23,866 bases of DNA, taken from contig DASUFI010000044.1 in NCBI GenBank assembly GCA_036274635.1, positions 1-23,866 of the forward strand, written 5' to 3'. The notes beneath the pieces were generated by a model, which saw only the letters and a program-made list of their open reading frames with translations, had not been told where the DNA came from and made no database searches. The DNA comes from DASUFI01 sp036274635 (GTDB taxonomy: Bacteria > Planctomycetota > B15-G4). This document shows, one piece after another, positions 1 to 8,585 of this stretch (its first letter is position 1; every line of letters starts with the position of its first letter). The position numbers and the translations under genes are program-made.

Positions 1-1118
1 GCCAGCTCGTCCAGCAGCTCGAGCAGGCGCGCGAAGGCCTCGTCGGTCTCGCCCGGGAAGCCGGTGAGGATGGTCGTGCGCAGGGCGATGCCGGGCCGCG
101 TCGCGCGCAGCCGGCCCACCACCTCGCGGATGCGCGCGACCGACGTGCCGCGACGCATGCCCCGCAGCACGCCATCGTCGCCGTGCTGGATGGGCATGTC
201 GAGGTAGGGCGCGACGTTGGGCACCGCGGCCAGCGTGTCGATGAGCCGCTCGTCGATGGTGGCCGGGTGCGCGTACATGACCCGCACCCAGCGCACCGCG
301 TCCACGCGCCCCAGCTCGTGCAGCAGCTCGGTCAGGCCGTAGCCCTGGCCGAGGTCCTTGCCGTAGTCGGTGCTGTCCTCGGCGATGAGCGTCAGCTCGC
401 GCGCGCCCAGCGTCGCCAGCGCGCGCGCCTCCTCGGCCAGCACCTCCAGCGGCTTGCTCTTGAGGCGGCCGCGGATCTTGGGGATGGCGCAGAAGGCGCA
501 GACGTGGTTGCAGCCCTCGCCGAGGCGCAGGTAGGCCGTGTGCGGCGCGGTGAGCAGCGCGCGCCCCAGGTCGCTGTCGCCCTGCTTGGCCAGGCCGCCC
601 GCGAGCGGCACGGCCTGGCGCGCATAGCCCGTGCCGCTGCCCGACGCGCCGCGCGCGCCGGGGCGCGCCTCGCCGGTGGGGCACACCTCGGCGCGCTCGC
701 CGCCCAGCACCTGGCGCACGATGGACGGCACGCCCGAGTAGTCCGAGATGGGCAGCAGCGCGTCGACCTCGGGGAACTGCCGAGCCAGCGCCGCCTCGTG
801 CAGCTCGACCATGCAGCCCGTGACCACCAGGCCCGCGAGCGCGCCGTTCCGGCGCTCGGCCGCGAAGCGCCCGATGGCGGCCTCGCTCTCCGCGCGGGCC
901 TCGCCGATGAATCCGCAGGTGTTGACGACGACCAGGTCGGCCTCGCCCGGGTCGGCCACCAGCGCCAGGCCCTCGCGCGCGAGGTGCCCCGCCATGACTT
1001 CGGTGTCGACCAGGTTCTTGCTGCAGCCGAGCGACACCAGGCACACGGCCGGCACGCCGGCATCGCCGCGACGGGAACCGGTGGTCTGCCTGTGCCGGCG
1101 GGTCGCGGGGTGGGCCAT
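1..1118 (-). CDS. rimO: Ribosomal protein S12 methylthiotransferase RimO (3' end outside window)
   Basis: Radical-SAM methylthiotransferase that adds a methylthio group to an aspartate of ribosomal protein S12. About 372 codons are visible. The N-terminal MTTase domain has the RimO-type opening SLGCSKNLVDTE and cluster cysteines near residues 32, 68 and 102 (SLGC, NTCGF, TGCMV). The radical-SAM core has CNHVCAFC at about 203-210, followed by IPKIRGRLKSK, and later YLDMPIQHG and the FPGET motif. The C-terminal TRAM domain lies beyond base 1. The SLGCSKN and IPKIRG wording favours RimO over MiaB. The ATG at 1118 gives an N-terminal tail of about 23 residues before the conserved start. A TATCCT element sits at 1134-1129 (minus strand) very close to this ATG, with no good -35, so the transcript leader would be very short if that element is real. 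The gene is divergent from the Asp-box gene at 1279. Confidence 0.95.
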   Translation of the reverse strand, partial: MAHPATRRHRQTTGSRRGDAGVPAVCLVSLGCSKNLVDTEVMAGHLAREGLALVADPGEADLVVVNTCGFIGEARAESEAAIGRFAAERRNGALAGLVVTGCMVELHEAALARQFPEVDALLPISDYSGVPSIVRQVLGGERAEVCPTGEARPGARGASGSGTGYARQAVPLAGGLAKQGDSDLGRALLTAPHTAYLRLGEGCNHVCAFCAIPKIRGRLKSKPLEVLAEEARALATLGARELTLIAEDSTDYGKDLGQGYGLTELLHELGRVDAVRWVRVMYAHPATIDERLIDTLAAVPNVAPYLDMPIQHGDDGVLRGMRRGTSVARIREVVGRLRATRPGIALRTTILTGFPGETDEAFARLLELLDEL

Positions 1119-1175
1119 GAGCCGGGCGAGGATAGCAGTCGCGACCCGCGACGAGGCCCCGGTGCGGTTCCTCGC

Positions 1176-1204
1176 TTGCCAGTTCTGCCTCGGCGGGGTA
1201 GGAA
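1176..1204 (+). promoter_or_regulatory. Candidate sigma70-type promoter for the Asp-box gene
   Basis: TTGCCA (1176-1181), a 17-base spacer, then TAGGAA (1199-1204). It is 75 bp upstream of the ATG at 1279 and would give a leader of about 68 nt. The spacing is ideal but the -10 is only a partial match to consensus. Confidence 0.4.
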
Positions 1205-1217
1205 ATAGGACGCTGCT

Positions 1218-1260
1218 GGCGGCCGGGCATGGCCGCCAAGAGGCCCTTGGGGGGGGCCTC
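1218..1260 (+). promoter_or_regulatory. Tandem hairpins in the leader of the Asp-box gene
   Basis: There are two adjacent inverted repeats. The first is GGCGGCC (1218-1224) with GGCCGCC (1231-1237) around a 6-base loop. The second is GAGGCCC (1240-1246) with GGGCCTC (1254-1260) around a G-rich 7-base loop. They end 7 bases before the Shine-Dalgarno site AGGAG at 1268-1272. No T tract follows, so a terminator is unlikely; a structured leader is possible. Confidence 0.4.
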
Positions 1261-1278
1261 GCGGGAGAGGAGAGAGGC

Positions 1279-3780
1279 ATGGACGTGGCAACGCCGAGGG
1301 CACGAGTGCGACGCGCTCTCGCCGCACTGCTGCTGGCCGCCAGCGCGCGGGCCCATGCGCCTCACGACGTGATCACGGAGGTGGCGCTCTCCCCGGCCTT
1401 CGCCACCGACCGAACGGTCTTCGCGACGGTGACGCTGACGGACAACGACCTCTTCGCGCGCTCGACGGACGCCGGACGCAGCTGGACGTACATCGGCACA
1501 CCGCTGGCCCGAGGCGGGGCCGAGGGCTTCGGCTTCTCGCCGGACTTCCAGGCGGACGGCACGGCCTTCGCGGCCAATACGCACACCGGGCTGTGGCGCA
1601 CGCAGGACGCCGGACTCACCTGGCAGTCGGTCACCCCGATCGGCATCACCCTGGTGAGGGGCGTGGCCGTGTCGCCCGACTTCGCGGTCGACCGGCGCGT
1701 GCTGGCGGCCACGGGCGTGGGCACCTGGCTCTCCACGGATGGCGGCACGACCTGGGTTCTGTCCACCACGGGCCTCGCCGAGCTGGACCAGCGCCGCGTC
1801 GCCTACGTGCGCGACGCGGGCGGCCAGCTCACGGCCTTCAGCCTGGGCAAGATCCTGCACCGCTCGCTCGACGGCGGGCTGCACTGGACGCCCCTGGGAG
1901 GCTTCCCGAAGGCCGCGGAGTCATTCACCGTCTCGCCCGATTTCGAGCACGACCAGCGCCTGGCCGTGTCCTTCGGGCACTCCGGCCTCGGCGTGGCGTA
2001 CAGCTCGGACGGCGGCTCCAACTTCCAGTTCGTGAACGACGGGCTGACGGACCTGTTCGCCGACGAGGTGGCCCTGGCGCAGGACGGCGCGCTGTTCGCC
2101 GCCACGGAGACGGCCGGCTGCTTCCGCGCCGAGCTGCCGGGCGCGCCGTGGCAGCTCATCGTGACGGGCTTCGAGGAGCCCTCGGACCTGACCACGGTGC
2201 ACAACACCGAGATCGTCCCGTCGCCGGCCTTCGCGACCGACGACACGATCTTCGCGGGCACCTACGAGGGCATGTACCGCTCCTACGAGCGCGGCGACTC
2301 CTGGCGCCAGCTCGACGTGTACTCCCAGCTGCTCAACCGCTGCTTCGCGCTCGCGCCGGGCACCACGCCGGGCCTGCAGCTCCTCGCGGGGAACTACGGC
2401 GGCGGCGTGTTCCACTACGTCGAGCACGGCGCACCCCCGCCGGCGGCGACGCGGCTGCCCGGCACCGTCGGCGCGGCGCAAGCCGGCGGGGCCGCTGCCG
2501 GCGCTCCCTCGGGTCCCCCCGCGGGCGGCGCGGCGCCGCCGCCCGCGCCGCCCTTCGCATGGGACGTGCGCTCCACGGGCATCATCCAGCCCTGGTCCTC
2601 CGTGCTGGCCGCGTCGCCGGGCCCGGTCGGCGGCCGCACGCTGATCTGGGGATACATCACGCTGTTCAAGTCCACGGACGAGGGACGGCACTGGGTGTCG
2701 GCCAACTCGCCGCCGGGCCTGGCGGTCGTGCGCGCCCTCGCCTTCTCGCCCGACTTCGAGCAGGACAGCACGGTCTTCATGGGCACGGGCCTCACGGGCA
2801 GCTTCCGCAGCGATGACGGCGCGTCGACCTGGACGCCGCTGCCGGACCTCCCGCCCACCCTCTCGAGCTCGGCCATCTGCGTCTCGCCCGCCTACGCCGC
2901 CGATCGCACGCTCTTCTACGCCTCGAGGAACTTCGGCATCTGGCGCTCGCAGACGGGCGGCAACTCCTTTGCGCAGGTGGGGCAGGGCCTCCTCAGCAGC
3001 AACGTCAAGTCGCTGGCCCTCTCGCCGGAATTCGTGACCGACCGGATGCTCCTCGCGGGCACGACCAGCCAGGGCGTGTGGGCCAGCTTCGACGCGGGCG
3101 AGACATGGCGGGAAGACAACGCCGGCCTGCCGCCGGGCGTGAACCTGGTCGAGAGCATCGCCTTCTCGCCCGACTTCGCCGTCGACCGCACGGTCTTCGT
3201 CGCGCTGCAGGACCTGGGGGTCTGGCGCAGCACGGATGGCGCGCAGACCTGGCAGCCCACCGGCCCCGGACTTCTCGGGCCGCCCGTGCGCATCGAGGTC
3301 TCGAACGACTTCGTCCACGATCACACGCTCTTCGCGGGCACCTTCGGCGGCACTTGCGTCAGCCGCGACGCCGGCGCGACCTGGAAGCCGCTGGCCGGCT
3401 ACATCCGCAAGGACGACCGCCACCCGTCCGTGCAGTACGAGGGCCCGTGGGTCAGCAGCGGCCACGGCGATGCCTGCTGCAGCACGCTGACCGTGGCCAC
3501 GACGAGCGGCGCCGCCACCGAGACCGAGTTCCGTGGCTCGCACGTCGAGTGGATCGCGCAGCGCTCGCCCGACGGCGCGATCGCTCTCGTGCAGATCGAC
3601 GACGGCGAGCCGACGCCGGTGGATACCTGGAGCCAGACGCCGGAGGCGCAGGTGCCGGTGTTCGTGCATGACTTCGCTGACGCCGACTGGCACGTCATCC
3701 GGGTCACGCACAGCGGCACGGCCAACCCTGCGTCGTCGGGCTTCGTGCTGCGCTCGGACGGATTCGCCTGGAGCTGGTGA
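1279..3780 (+). CDS. Secreted two-block Asp-box (BNR/sortilin-like) repeat protein with C-terminal beta-sandwich-like domain
   Basis: 833 residues. The start is set by AGGAG at 1268-1272, six bases before ATG, and by a signal peptide of about 27 residues (RVRRALAALLLAASARAHA). At least 12 Asp-box motifs of the form S-x-D-x-G-x-T-W are visible, such as RSTDAGRSW, RTQDAGLTW, LSTDGGTTW, KSTDEGRHW, ASFDAGETW and VSRDAGATW. Many are preceded by SPDF..D.T(V/L)F strands, as in Ycf48/sialidase/sortilin-type propellers. A Pro/Ala/Gly-rich linker at about residues 385-427 splits the repeats into two blocks of about six. Residues from about 709 to the end form a separate domain (QYEGPW near its start, then VEWIAQRSPDGA and VQIDDGE) resembling galactose-binding-like sandwiches. 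No sialidase catalytic Arg/Tyr/Glu set was recognised, so binding or scaffolding outside the cytoplasm is likelier than catalysis. The substrate is unknown. Confidence 0.85.
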   Translation: MDVATPRARVRRALAALLLAASARAHAPHDVITEVALSPAFATDRTVFATVTLTDNDLFARSTDAGRSWTYIGTPLARGGAEGFGFSPDFQADGTAFAANTHTGLWRTQDAGLTWQSVTPIGITLVRGVAVSPDFAVDRRVLAATGVGTWLSTDGGTTWVLSTTGLAELDQRRVAYVRDAGGQLTAFSLGKILHRSLDGGLHWTPLGGFPKAAESFTVSPDFEHDQRLAVSFGHSGLGVAYSSDGGSNFQFVNDGLTDLFADEVALAQDGALFAATETAGCFRAELPGAPWQLIVTGFEEPSDLTTVHNTEIVPSPAFATDDTIFAGTYEGMYRSYERGDSWRQLDVYSQLLNRCFALAPGTTPGLQLLAGNYGGGVFHYVEHGAPPPAATRLPGTVGAAQAGGAAAGAPSGPPAGGAAPPPAPPFAWDVRSTGIIQPWSSVLAASPGPVGGRTLIWGYITLFKSTDEGRHWVSANSPPGLAVVRALAFSPDFEQDSTVFMGTGLTGSFRSDDGASTWTPLPDLPPTLSSSAICVSPAYAADRTLFYASRNFGIWRSQTGGNSFAQVGQGLLSSNVKSLALSPEFVTDRMLLAGTTSQGVWASFDAGETWREDNAGLPPGVNLVESIAFSPDFAVDRTVFVALQDLGVWRSTDGAQTWQPTGPGLLGPPVRIEVSNDFVHDHTLFAGTFGGTCVSRDAGATWKPLAGYIRKDDRHPSVQYEGPWVSSGHGDACCSTLTVATTSGAATETEFRGSHVEWIAQRSPDGAIALVQIDDGEPTPVDTWSQTPEAQVPVFVHDFADADWHVIRVTHSGTANPASSGFVLRSDGFAWSW

Positions 3781-3945
3781 TCGGCGCGTCGCGTCGCGGC
3801 GGCACCGGCAGCCAGACGCAACACATCAATCGTCGTCGCTGCATCAGGCGCTGACTCGATTCAGGGTGCCTGACTGCTCGTGTCGGCACCCCGGTCGCCG
3901 CTACGCTGTGCACCAAGCGATCCGATCATTCAAGGAGATCAGACC

Positions 3946-5295
3946 ATGCTTCCAAAGATGCTGCGCTGCACCCTGTCCATCGCCGCCCTGCTGCTCGTCG
4001 CCGCGCCGTTGCGCGCGGACACGCTCAAGGTGCCGGCCGAGTTCGACACCATCCAGGCCGCCGTCGACGTCGCCGGCCTGGGCGACGTGGTCCTGGTGTC
4101 CAAGGGCGTCTACGACGAGAACGTCGTCGTCGCCACCTCCGGCATCACGCTCAAGGGCAAGGGCGCCTCGATCAACGGCCGCTACCAGGGCAACTGCATC
4201 ACGGTGAACGCCAGCGACGTGAGCATCGAGGGCTTCACGCTGGTCAACGGCGGCGGCGCGCCGCCCGTCGACGGCGAGAACACCGGCGGCCTGCTCTACA
4301 CCGGCACCGGCGCCGACATCTCCAAGCTCACGGTCAACGCCTGCGAGGACTTCGCCATCTTCGTGAACGGCACGGGCACCGTGGACGGCTGCAAGGTGGA
4401 CACCTGCCTCGGTGACGGCATCACGATCACCACCGATAACCCGACCAACTCGACGGTGAGCGTCATCTCCAAGAACACGGTGACGCACTGCCAGGACGGC
4501 ATCGTGGCTGACGAGGGTCCGTTCAGCATCGAGAAGAACACCTGCACCGAGAACAACGGTGACGGGCTGGTCGTCACGATCCCGCCGCCGGTCAACGACG
4601 GCGCGTCCATCGCCCAGACCAGCGTGTCCAAGAACACGCTCGACAACAACCACGACACCGGCCTCTTCATCAGCCAGGCCGTCAACTTGGCGCCGGGCGT
4701 GCTGGTGGAGAAGAACACGGTCGAGAACAACGACACGGGTTGCGTCTTCATCGGCTTCTTCATCGACGGCGAGAGCAACACGATCCAGGACAACGCCCTG
4801 CAGGGCGTGGCGCTGATCGGCACGAGCTGCACCCTGACCAAGAACAAGATCAAGGGCAACGGGCGCGACGGCGTGCTGTGCTCCTCGGCCGACGCCGCCG
4901 ACGGCGGGGTCAATCAGGGCCTGAACGTGCTGCAGCAGAACACGCTGCAGGACAACGGCGGCGACGGCGTGCACATCACCTCCGCGAACAACGAGGTGCA
5001 CGACAGCACGATCAAGGGCAACCTCGGCGACGGCATCGACATCGACGTCGGCGCCGACAGCAACTCGATCATGGACAACAAGATCACGGACAACGGGCAC
5101 GACGGCATCGACAACTCGGGCCTGGACACCGAGATCTCCGGCAACACGTCCAAGAACAACGGCGGCGCGGACATCGCGGGCGCCGGCGACGGCCCCGGCA
5201 CCGTGGCGACCCAGGGCGAGTCGGGCAACAAGGTGAGCGATGACTCGGACATCACCACGTACACGACGCTGGGCGAGCTCGACCTCGGCACCTGA
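3946..5295 (+). CDS. Secreted right-handed parallel beta-helix (NosD/PbH1-like) protein, paralog 1
   Basis: 449 residues. ATG 3946 follows AAGGAG at 3932-3937 and opens a signal peptide ending near APLRA/DT. The mature N terminus (TLKVP, FDTIQAAVD, GDVVLVSKGVYDENVVV, GITLKGKGA) is the classic lead-in of right-handed beta-helix proteins. It is followed by many rungs of about 22 residues with asparagine-rich turns such as ISKNTV, IEKNT, LTKNKI and DNGGDGV. The C terminus carries NGHDGIDNSGLDT and a conserved tail ending SDDSDITTYTT. This gene is very similar in sequence to the gene at 8586 and more distantly to that at 7036. No catalytic residues of pectate lyases or epimerases can be assigned, so the substrate is unknown. 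It is exported by Sec; no membrane or wall anchor is seen at the C terminus. It is followed by a strong intrinsic terminator, so it is probably transcribed on its own. Confidence 0.88.
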   Translation: MLPKMLRCTLSIAALLLVAAPLRADTLKVPAEFDTIQAAVDVAGLGDVVLVSKGVYDENVVVATSGITLKGKGASINGRYQGNCITVNASDVSIEGFTLVNGGGAPPVDGENTGGLLYTGTGADISKLTVNACEDFAIFVNGTGTVDGCKVDTCLGDGITITTDNPTNSTVSVISKNTVTHCQDGIVADEGPFSIEKNTCTENNGDGLVVTIPPPVNDGASIAQTSVSKNTLDNNHDTGLFISQAVNLAPGVLVEKNTVENNDTGCVFIGFFIDGESNTIQDNALQGVALIGTSCTLTKNKIKGNGRDGVLCSSADAADGGVNQGLNVLQQNTLQDNGGDGVHITSANNEVHDSTIKGNLGDGIDIDVGADSNSIMDNKITDNGHDGIDNSGLDTEISGNTSKNNGGADIAGAGDGPGTVATQGESGNKVSDDSDITTYTTLGELDLGT

Positions 5296-5334
5296 GAGCG
5301 TCCGGCAGGCGACGCGCGAGCGTCGCTCGAGCCA

Positions 5335-5376
5335 CCCGGGGCGTCGCAGCGCGTGCTGCGGCGCCCCGGGGCTTTT
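5335..5376 (+). terminator. Intrinsic terminator after beta-helix paralog 1
   Basis: A 16-bp stem: left arm 5335-5350 (CCCGGGGCGTCGCAGC), loop GCGT, right arm 5355-5370. It is perfect apart from one G-U wobble. It is followed by GC and then TTTT at 5373-5376. It starts 40 bases after the stop codon. Confidence 0.88.
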
Positions 5377-5435
5377 CGTGCGGCCGCGCGTAGGATGGCG
5401 CCGGGTCGCCGCGAGGTCGCGGCGGCCCGCTGCGC

Positions 5436-6692
5436 ATGGATCCACCCCGGCAGGCACCGTCGCGCAAGGCCCCCGCCGAGGAGCCCTACGTCCTCGCGGC
5501 CATGCTGTCGCTGCTGGGCGCCTGCACCTGGATGGCCCTGCGGCCCGAGCTGCTGCTGCAGTTCTTCTACTCGCCCGAGCACCTGGCGCTGACGCACCTG
5601 GTCACGCTGGGCTTCCTCACCTCTCTCATCATGGGCGTGCTGCTGCGCGTGGCGCCCGAAGCGCTGGGCGTGGCGCCGCGCTCGCGGCGGCTGGCTCTGG
5701 CGCAGTGCGGGCTGTTCCTGCTCGGCGCCAGCGGCATGATCACGCACTTCGCGCTGGGCGACTGGATCGGGCTGGCCAGCGCCGCGCCGCTGGTGCTGCT
5801 CGCGGCCCTGCTGCAGGCCTTCAACTTCCGCGACGTCTACGCGCGGGCGGCGCGCGGCGATGTCGTGTCCCTGCACGCCGCGGCCTCGCTCACGCACCTC
5901 GTGCTCGCGGCCAGCCTGGGCCTGGCCTACGGCAGCCTGCGGGCCTGGGGCGTGGGCTTCGGCACGCAGGAGGTGACGCTGCTCGCCCGCCTCGGCGCGC
6001 ATCTGCTCCTGGCCGCGGGCGGCTGGGTGGGCTCGATGATCCTCGGGCTGCAGCTGCGGCTGCTGCCCGGCGCCTCCGCGCCGCGTCCGGTGCTCCTGCT
6101 GCGCTTCGGCCTCTACCAAGGCGGACTGCTCGCGGGCGTCGCGTGCCTGCTGGGCGGAGCGCCGGCCGGCCTGCCGTGGGCGCTCGGCGCCGTGGTGCTG
6201 GCCGTGGCGCTGCAGCTGGCCGGACCGCTTGCGCGCCTGCCGGGTCGCCTCGATCAGGCGGGCGACGTCGTGGCGCTGCTGCTGCTGCTGCTCGCAGCCC
6301 TCGCGGCGCTGGCCGAGTCGCTCGACTGGCCCGGCGACTCGGGGCTGCGGCTGCGGCTGCTGCACGCCACGGGCTACGCGGTGCTGGTGGGCTTCGGCCC
6401 GCTCACCGTCGCCTCCACGTCGGCGCGCCTCTTCCCCCGCTGGGTGCGCGACGAGCGCTTCGGCGACGGTCCCGCGCCACCTCCCTCCGCGCTCTTCGCC
6501 CCGCGCCTGCGCGACGCGGCCGTGGCGGCGCTGGCGACGGGCGTGCTGTTCGCGGCCGCCGGCATCCTGGCCGAGGAGGAGACACTGGCCGGAGCGGGCG
6601 CGTGGATCGTGGCGGCTGGCGCGGCGCTCTTCGCGGCCAGCTTCGTGTACACGGCGCGCTGGGCCTTCCTGCGCCGGCAGCGCGACGCCTGA
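5436..6692 (+). CDS. Polytopic membrane protein, heme-copper-oxidase subunit I/NnrS-like
   Basis: 418 residues with roughly 10-12 hydrophobic segments almost end to end. The segment around residues 49-78, HLALTHLVTLGF, then MGVLLRVAPEALG, resembles the His-containing helix (tHl.tLGF...mG.l....P) of stand-alone cbb3-oxidase subunit I-like proteins and NnrS. Similar helices recur at ARLGAHLLLAAGGWVGSM, ending in LQLRLLPGA, and at LLHATGYAVLVGFGPL. The several intramembrane histidines could bind heme, but ligands cannot be assigned by eye. No CcoO, CcoP or maturation genes are nearby, so a full terminal oxidase is not suggested. A role in nitric-oxide or heme/copper handling is only a guess from family resemblance. 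No clear ribosome site precedes ATG 5436; a later ATG at 5502 would still keep most of the first membrane segment. It lies between two beta-helix genes on the same strand, after a terminator. Confidence 0.72.
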   Translation: MDPPRQAPSRKAPAEEPYVLAAMLSLLGACTWMALRPELLLQFFYSPEHLALTHLVTLGFLTSLIMGVLLRVAPEALGVAPRSRRLALAQCGLFLLGASGMITHFALGDWIGLASAAPLVLLAALLQAFNFRDVYARAARGDVVSLHAAASLTHLVLAASLGLAYGSLRAWGVGFGTQEVTLLARLGAHLLLAAGGWVGSMILGLQLRLLPGASAPRPVLLLRFGLYQGGLLAGVACLLGGAPAGLPWALGAVVLAVALQLAGPLARLPGRLDQAGDVVALLLLLLAALAALAESLDWPGDSGLRLRLLHATGYAVLVGFGPLTVASTSARLFPRWVRDERFGDGPAPPPSALFAPRLRDAAVAALATGVLFAAAGILAEEETLAGAGAWIVAAGAALFAASFVYTARWAFLRRQRDA

Positions 6693-7035
6693 CGCCCACG
6701 GCTGCGCAGGAGCGGCAAGGCGGCAAGGGCTCGTCGATGTGGGTGGCGAAGTCTGCAAAGGCCACACCGCAAGGTCCATCGCTGTCGCGCCACGACGGGC
6801 GCGCGCGAGCGCCTCGCCGACGAAATCGTCGCGGGACCGGGAGTCAGCTGCTGCGTCCCGCGCTGAACGACGCCTGCTCCGCCGCGCGCTTTGTCGGCAC
6901 GCGCTTCGCGTAAGTGAATCGAAGGTCGCGGATCGGCGGGCGCCCGTGGAGCGTCAAGCGCTCCTCGCGCACCCACCCGCGGCGCCGCTGGAGACACGGT
7001 GTCTGCTCAGCATCACCCTTTCAGGAGTCCATAAC
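6693..7035. other. Non-coding interval before beta-helix paralog 2
   Basis: 343 bp with no convincing gene on either strand; the open frames here are GC-driven. A short perfect inverted repeat, CGACGA and TCGTCG separated by two bases, lies near 6818-6831. No T-tracted terminator for the membrane protein gene is visible. A promoter for the gene at 7036 is expected here, but I found no convincing -35/-10 pair. Confidence 0.5.
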
Positions 7036-8388
7036 ATGAAGACCCTTCCGCTGGTCCTGGTGCCCGGCGTCCTGCTGCTCGCGGCGAGTACGGCGTCCGC
7101 AGGCACCACCATCCACGTGCCCAAGGACTTCCCCACCATCCAGGAGGCCATCGACTCGGCCGTGGAGACCGACGTGATCATGATCTCCAATGGTCAGTAC
7201 CGCGAGAACCTCCTGATCTCGACGCCTGGCATCACGCTCAAGGGCGCAGGCAAGAACGTCTTCGTCGACGGCGCCTACGCGGGCAGCTGCCTCGAGGCGA
7301 CGGCCGACGACCTGACGATCATGGGCATCGTCTTCGCGAACGGCGGCGTGCCCGCCACGGCCGGCACCGAAGGCGAGACCGAGACCGGCGGCGTGCTGAT
7401 CACCGGCTCCGGCGTCCTGGTCACGAAGTGCGAATTCCGCGCCTGCGTGGACTTCGGGCTGAAGATCGTCGGCACCGGCAATATCGTGGACAACACCATC
7501 GTCGCCACGCTGGGGCCGGGCCTCGTGCTCGACTCGGGCGACTCGGGTGGTGCCCTCACGTCGGTGAAGGCCAACGAGATCGTGCGCAACGAGGCGGGCG
7601 TCGAGGCGCTCAAGGGCCCGTTCCTCTTCGAGAAGAACGTGATTGGCAACAACCGGGGTGACGGCCTGAGCGTCTCCATCCTGGCCACCGACGGCTCCGG
7701 CCCCGGTCCGGACCCGACGCAGATCCGCAAGAACGATTTCTCCGGGAACGGAACGACGGCGCTGCTGCTCGTCGACGAGATCGGCTCGACCTCGCTGATC
7801 GAGAAGAACAACATCGACGCGAACGGCACCGGCATGGACCTGACGGCCGACGGACTCACCGTGTCCGACAACGTCATCGACCTGAGCAATCTGGTCGGCG
7901 CCTGGTTGCGCGTGAGCAACATGACCTGGGACGACAACAAGATCCGTCGCAGCACCGTCGCGGGTGTCGTGGTCCAGACCGCCCCGGGCCAGACGGACGG
8001 CAACAACACGTTCTCGGACTCGCACTTCCAGACGAGCGGTGGCGATGGCGTCATCGTGCAGTCGAGCCTGAACGTGTTCGACGACTGCCTGTTCAGCGAC
8101 AACCAGGGTGACGGCTTCTCCATCACGGGTGGAGTCGCCGGCAACCAGGTGCTCGACAGCATGGCCCGCGACAACGGCCATGACGGCTTCGACAACTCCG
8201 GCACGGACACCCTGTTCACGGACAACAAGTCGAAGGCGAACCTCGGTGCGGACCTCGCCGGCATCGGCGACGGCACCGGCACGGTGGATGCGGCTTCGGT
8301 TGACAACTTCGTGAGCGACGACTCCGGCCTCGAGGCCGAGCAGGAGCTCGAGCTCGACACGCTCGCCTCGCTGCCCCCGGCAGAGTGA
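7036..8388 (+). CDS. Secreted right-handed parallel beta-helix protein, paralog 2
   Basis: 450 residues. ATG 7036 follows AGGAG at 7023-7027 and gives a signal peptide MKTLPLVLVPGVLLLAASTASA, cleaved before GTTIHVP. The lead-in (IHVPKDFPTIQEAIDSAVETD, GQYRENLLI, GITLKGAGKN) matches paralogs 1 and 3, as do the asparagine-turn beta-helix rungs (LFEKNVIGNN, LIEKNNIDAN, MTWDDNKI). A C-terminal NGHDGFDNSGTDT motif is followed by GADLAGIGDGTGTVD and SDDSG. The extreme C terminus diverges from the other two: it is acidic and ends EAEQELELDTLASLPPAE instead of the TYTT-type tail. The asparagine-rich ladder and absence of an anchor suggest an exported structural or glycan-contacting protein. No catalytic motif was recognised. 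It has its own ribosome site and terminator, so it is probably monocistronic. Confidence 0.87.
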   Translation: MKTLPLVLVPGVLLLAASTASAGTTIHVPKDFPTIQEAIDSAVETDVIMISNGQYRENLLISTPGITLKGAGKNVFVDGAYAGSCLEATADDLTIMGIVFANGGVPATAGTEGETETGGVLITGSGVLVTKCEFRACVDFGLKIVGTGNIVDNTIVATLGPGLVLDSGDSGGALTSVKANEIVRNEAGVEALKGPFLFEKNVIGNNRGDGLSVSILATDGSGPGPDPTQIRKNDFSGNGTTALLLVDEIGSTSLIEKNNIDANGTGMDLTADGLTVSDNVIDLSNLVGAWLRVSNMTWDDNKIRRSTVAGVVVQTAPGQTDGNNTFSDSHFQTSGGDGVIVQSSLNVFDDCLFSDNQGDGFSITGGVAGNQVLDSMARDNGHDGFDNSGTDTLFTDNKSKANLGADLAGIGDGTGTVDAASVDNFVSDDSGLEAEQELELDTLASLPPAE

Positions 8389-8414
8389 GCGGCTGAAGAC
8401 GTCCTGAGAGTTCG

Positions 8415-8457
8415 ACCGGCGGAGGTGGCCTGCGGCCCCTCCGCCGGTTCTCTTTTC
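8415..8457 (+). terminator. Intrinsic terminator after beta-helix paralog 2
   Basis: An 11-bp perfect stem, ACCGGCGGAGG (8415-8425) with CCTCCGCCGGT (8438-8448), around a 12-base GC-rich loop that can extend the stem. It is followed by the T-rich TCTCTTTTCT. It lies 26 bases after the stop codon. Confidence 0.87.
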
Positions 8458-8585
8458 TCCGCCGCGCGTCGCCTGACCGTGGCCTCCGGCTGCTGGCGGC
8501 CGCGGGGCACGCACTGGCGCGTCCGACCCCCGCTGGCGTAGGGTCGATTCCTTCGGGACCCGCCCCCTCAGCCAGGAGACCGCCC

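Noticed and set aside
748..1278. In-frame upstream extension of the Asp-box protein
   Set aside because: It overlaps rimO antisense and would bury the signal peptide. A good ribosome site and a promoter point to ATG 1279.
3866..3894. Hairpin GGGTGCC/GGCACCC before beta-helix paralog 1 as terminator of the Asp-box gene
   Set aside because: It has a short 7-bp stem with a 14-base loop and no T tract.
3901..5457. Long minus-strand frame opposite beta-helix paralog 1
   Set aside because: It is a Val/Ala/Asp/His-rich shadow with no domain or start signal. The same holds for the minus-strand frame at 7021-8514.
4914..6779. 621-codon minus-strand frame over the membrane protein gene
   Set aside because: It is Gln/Arg/Ala-rich low complexity and antisense to a protein with clear membrane helices.
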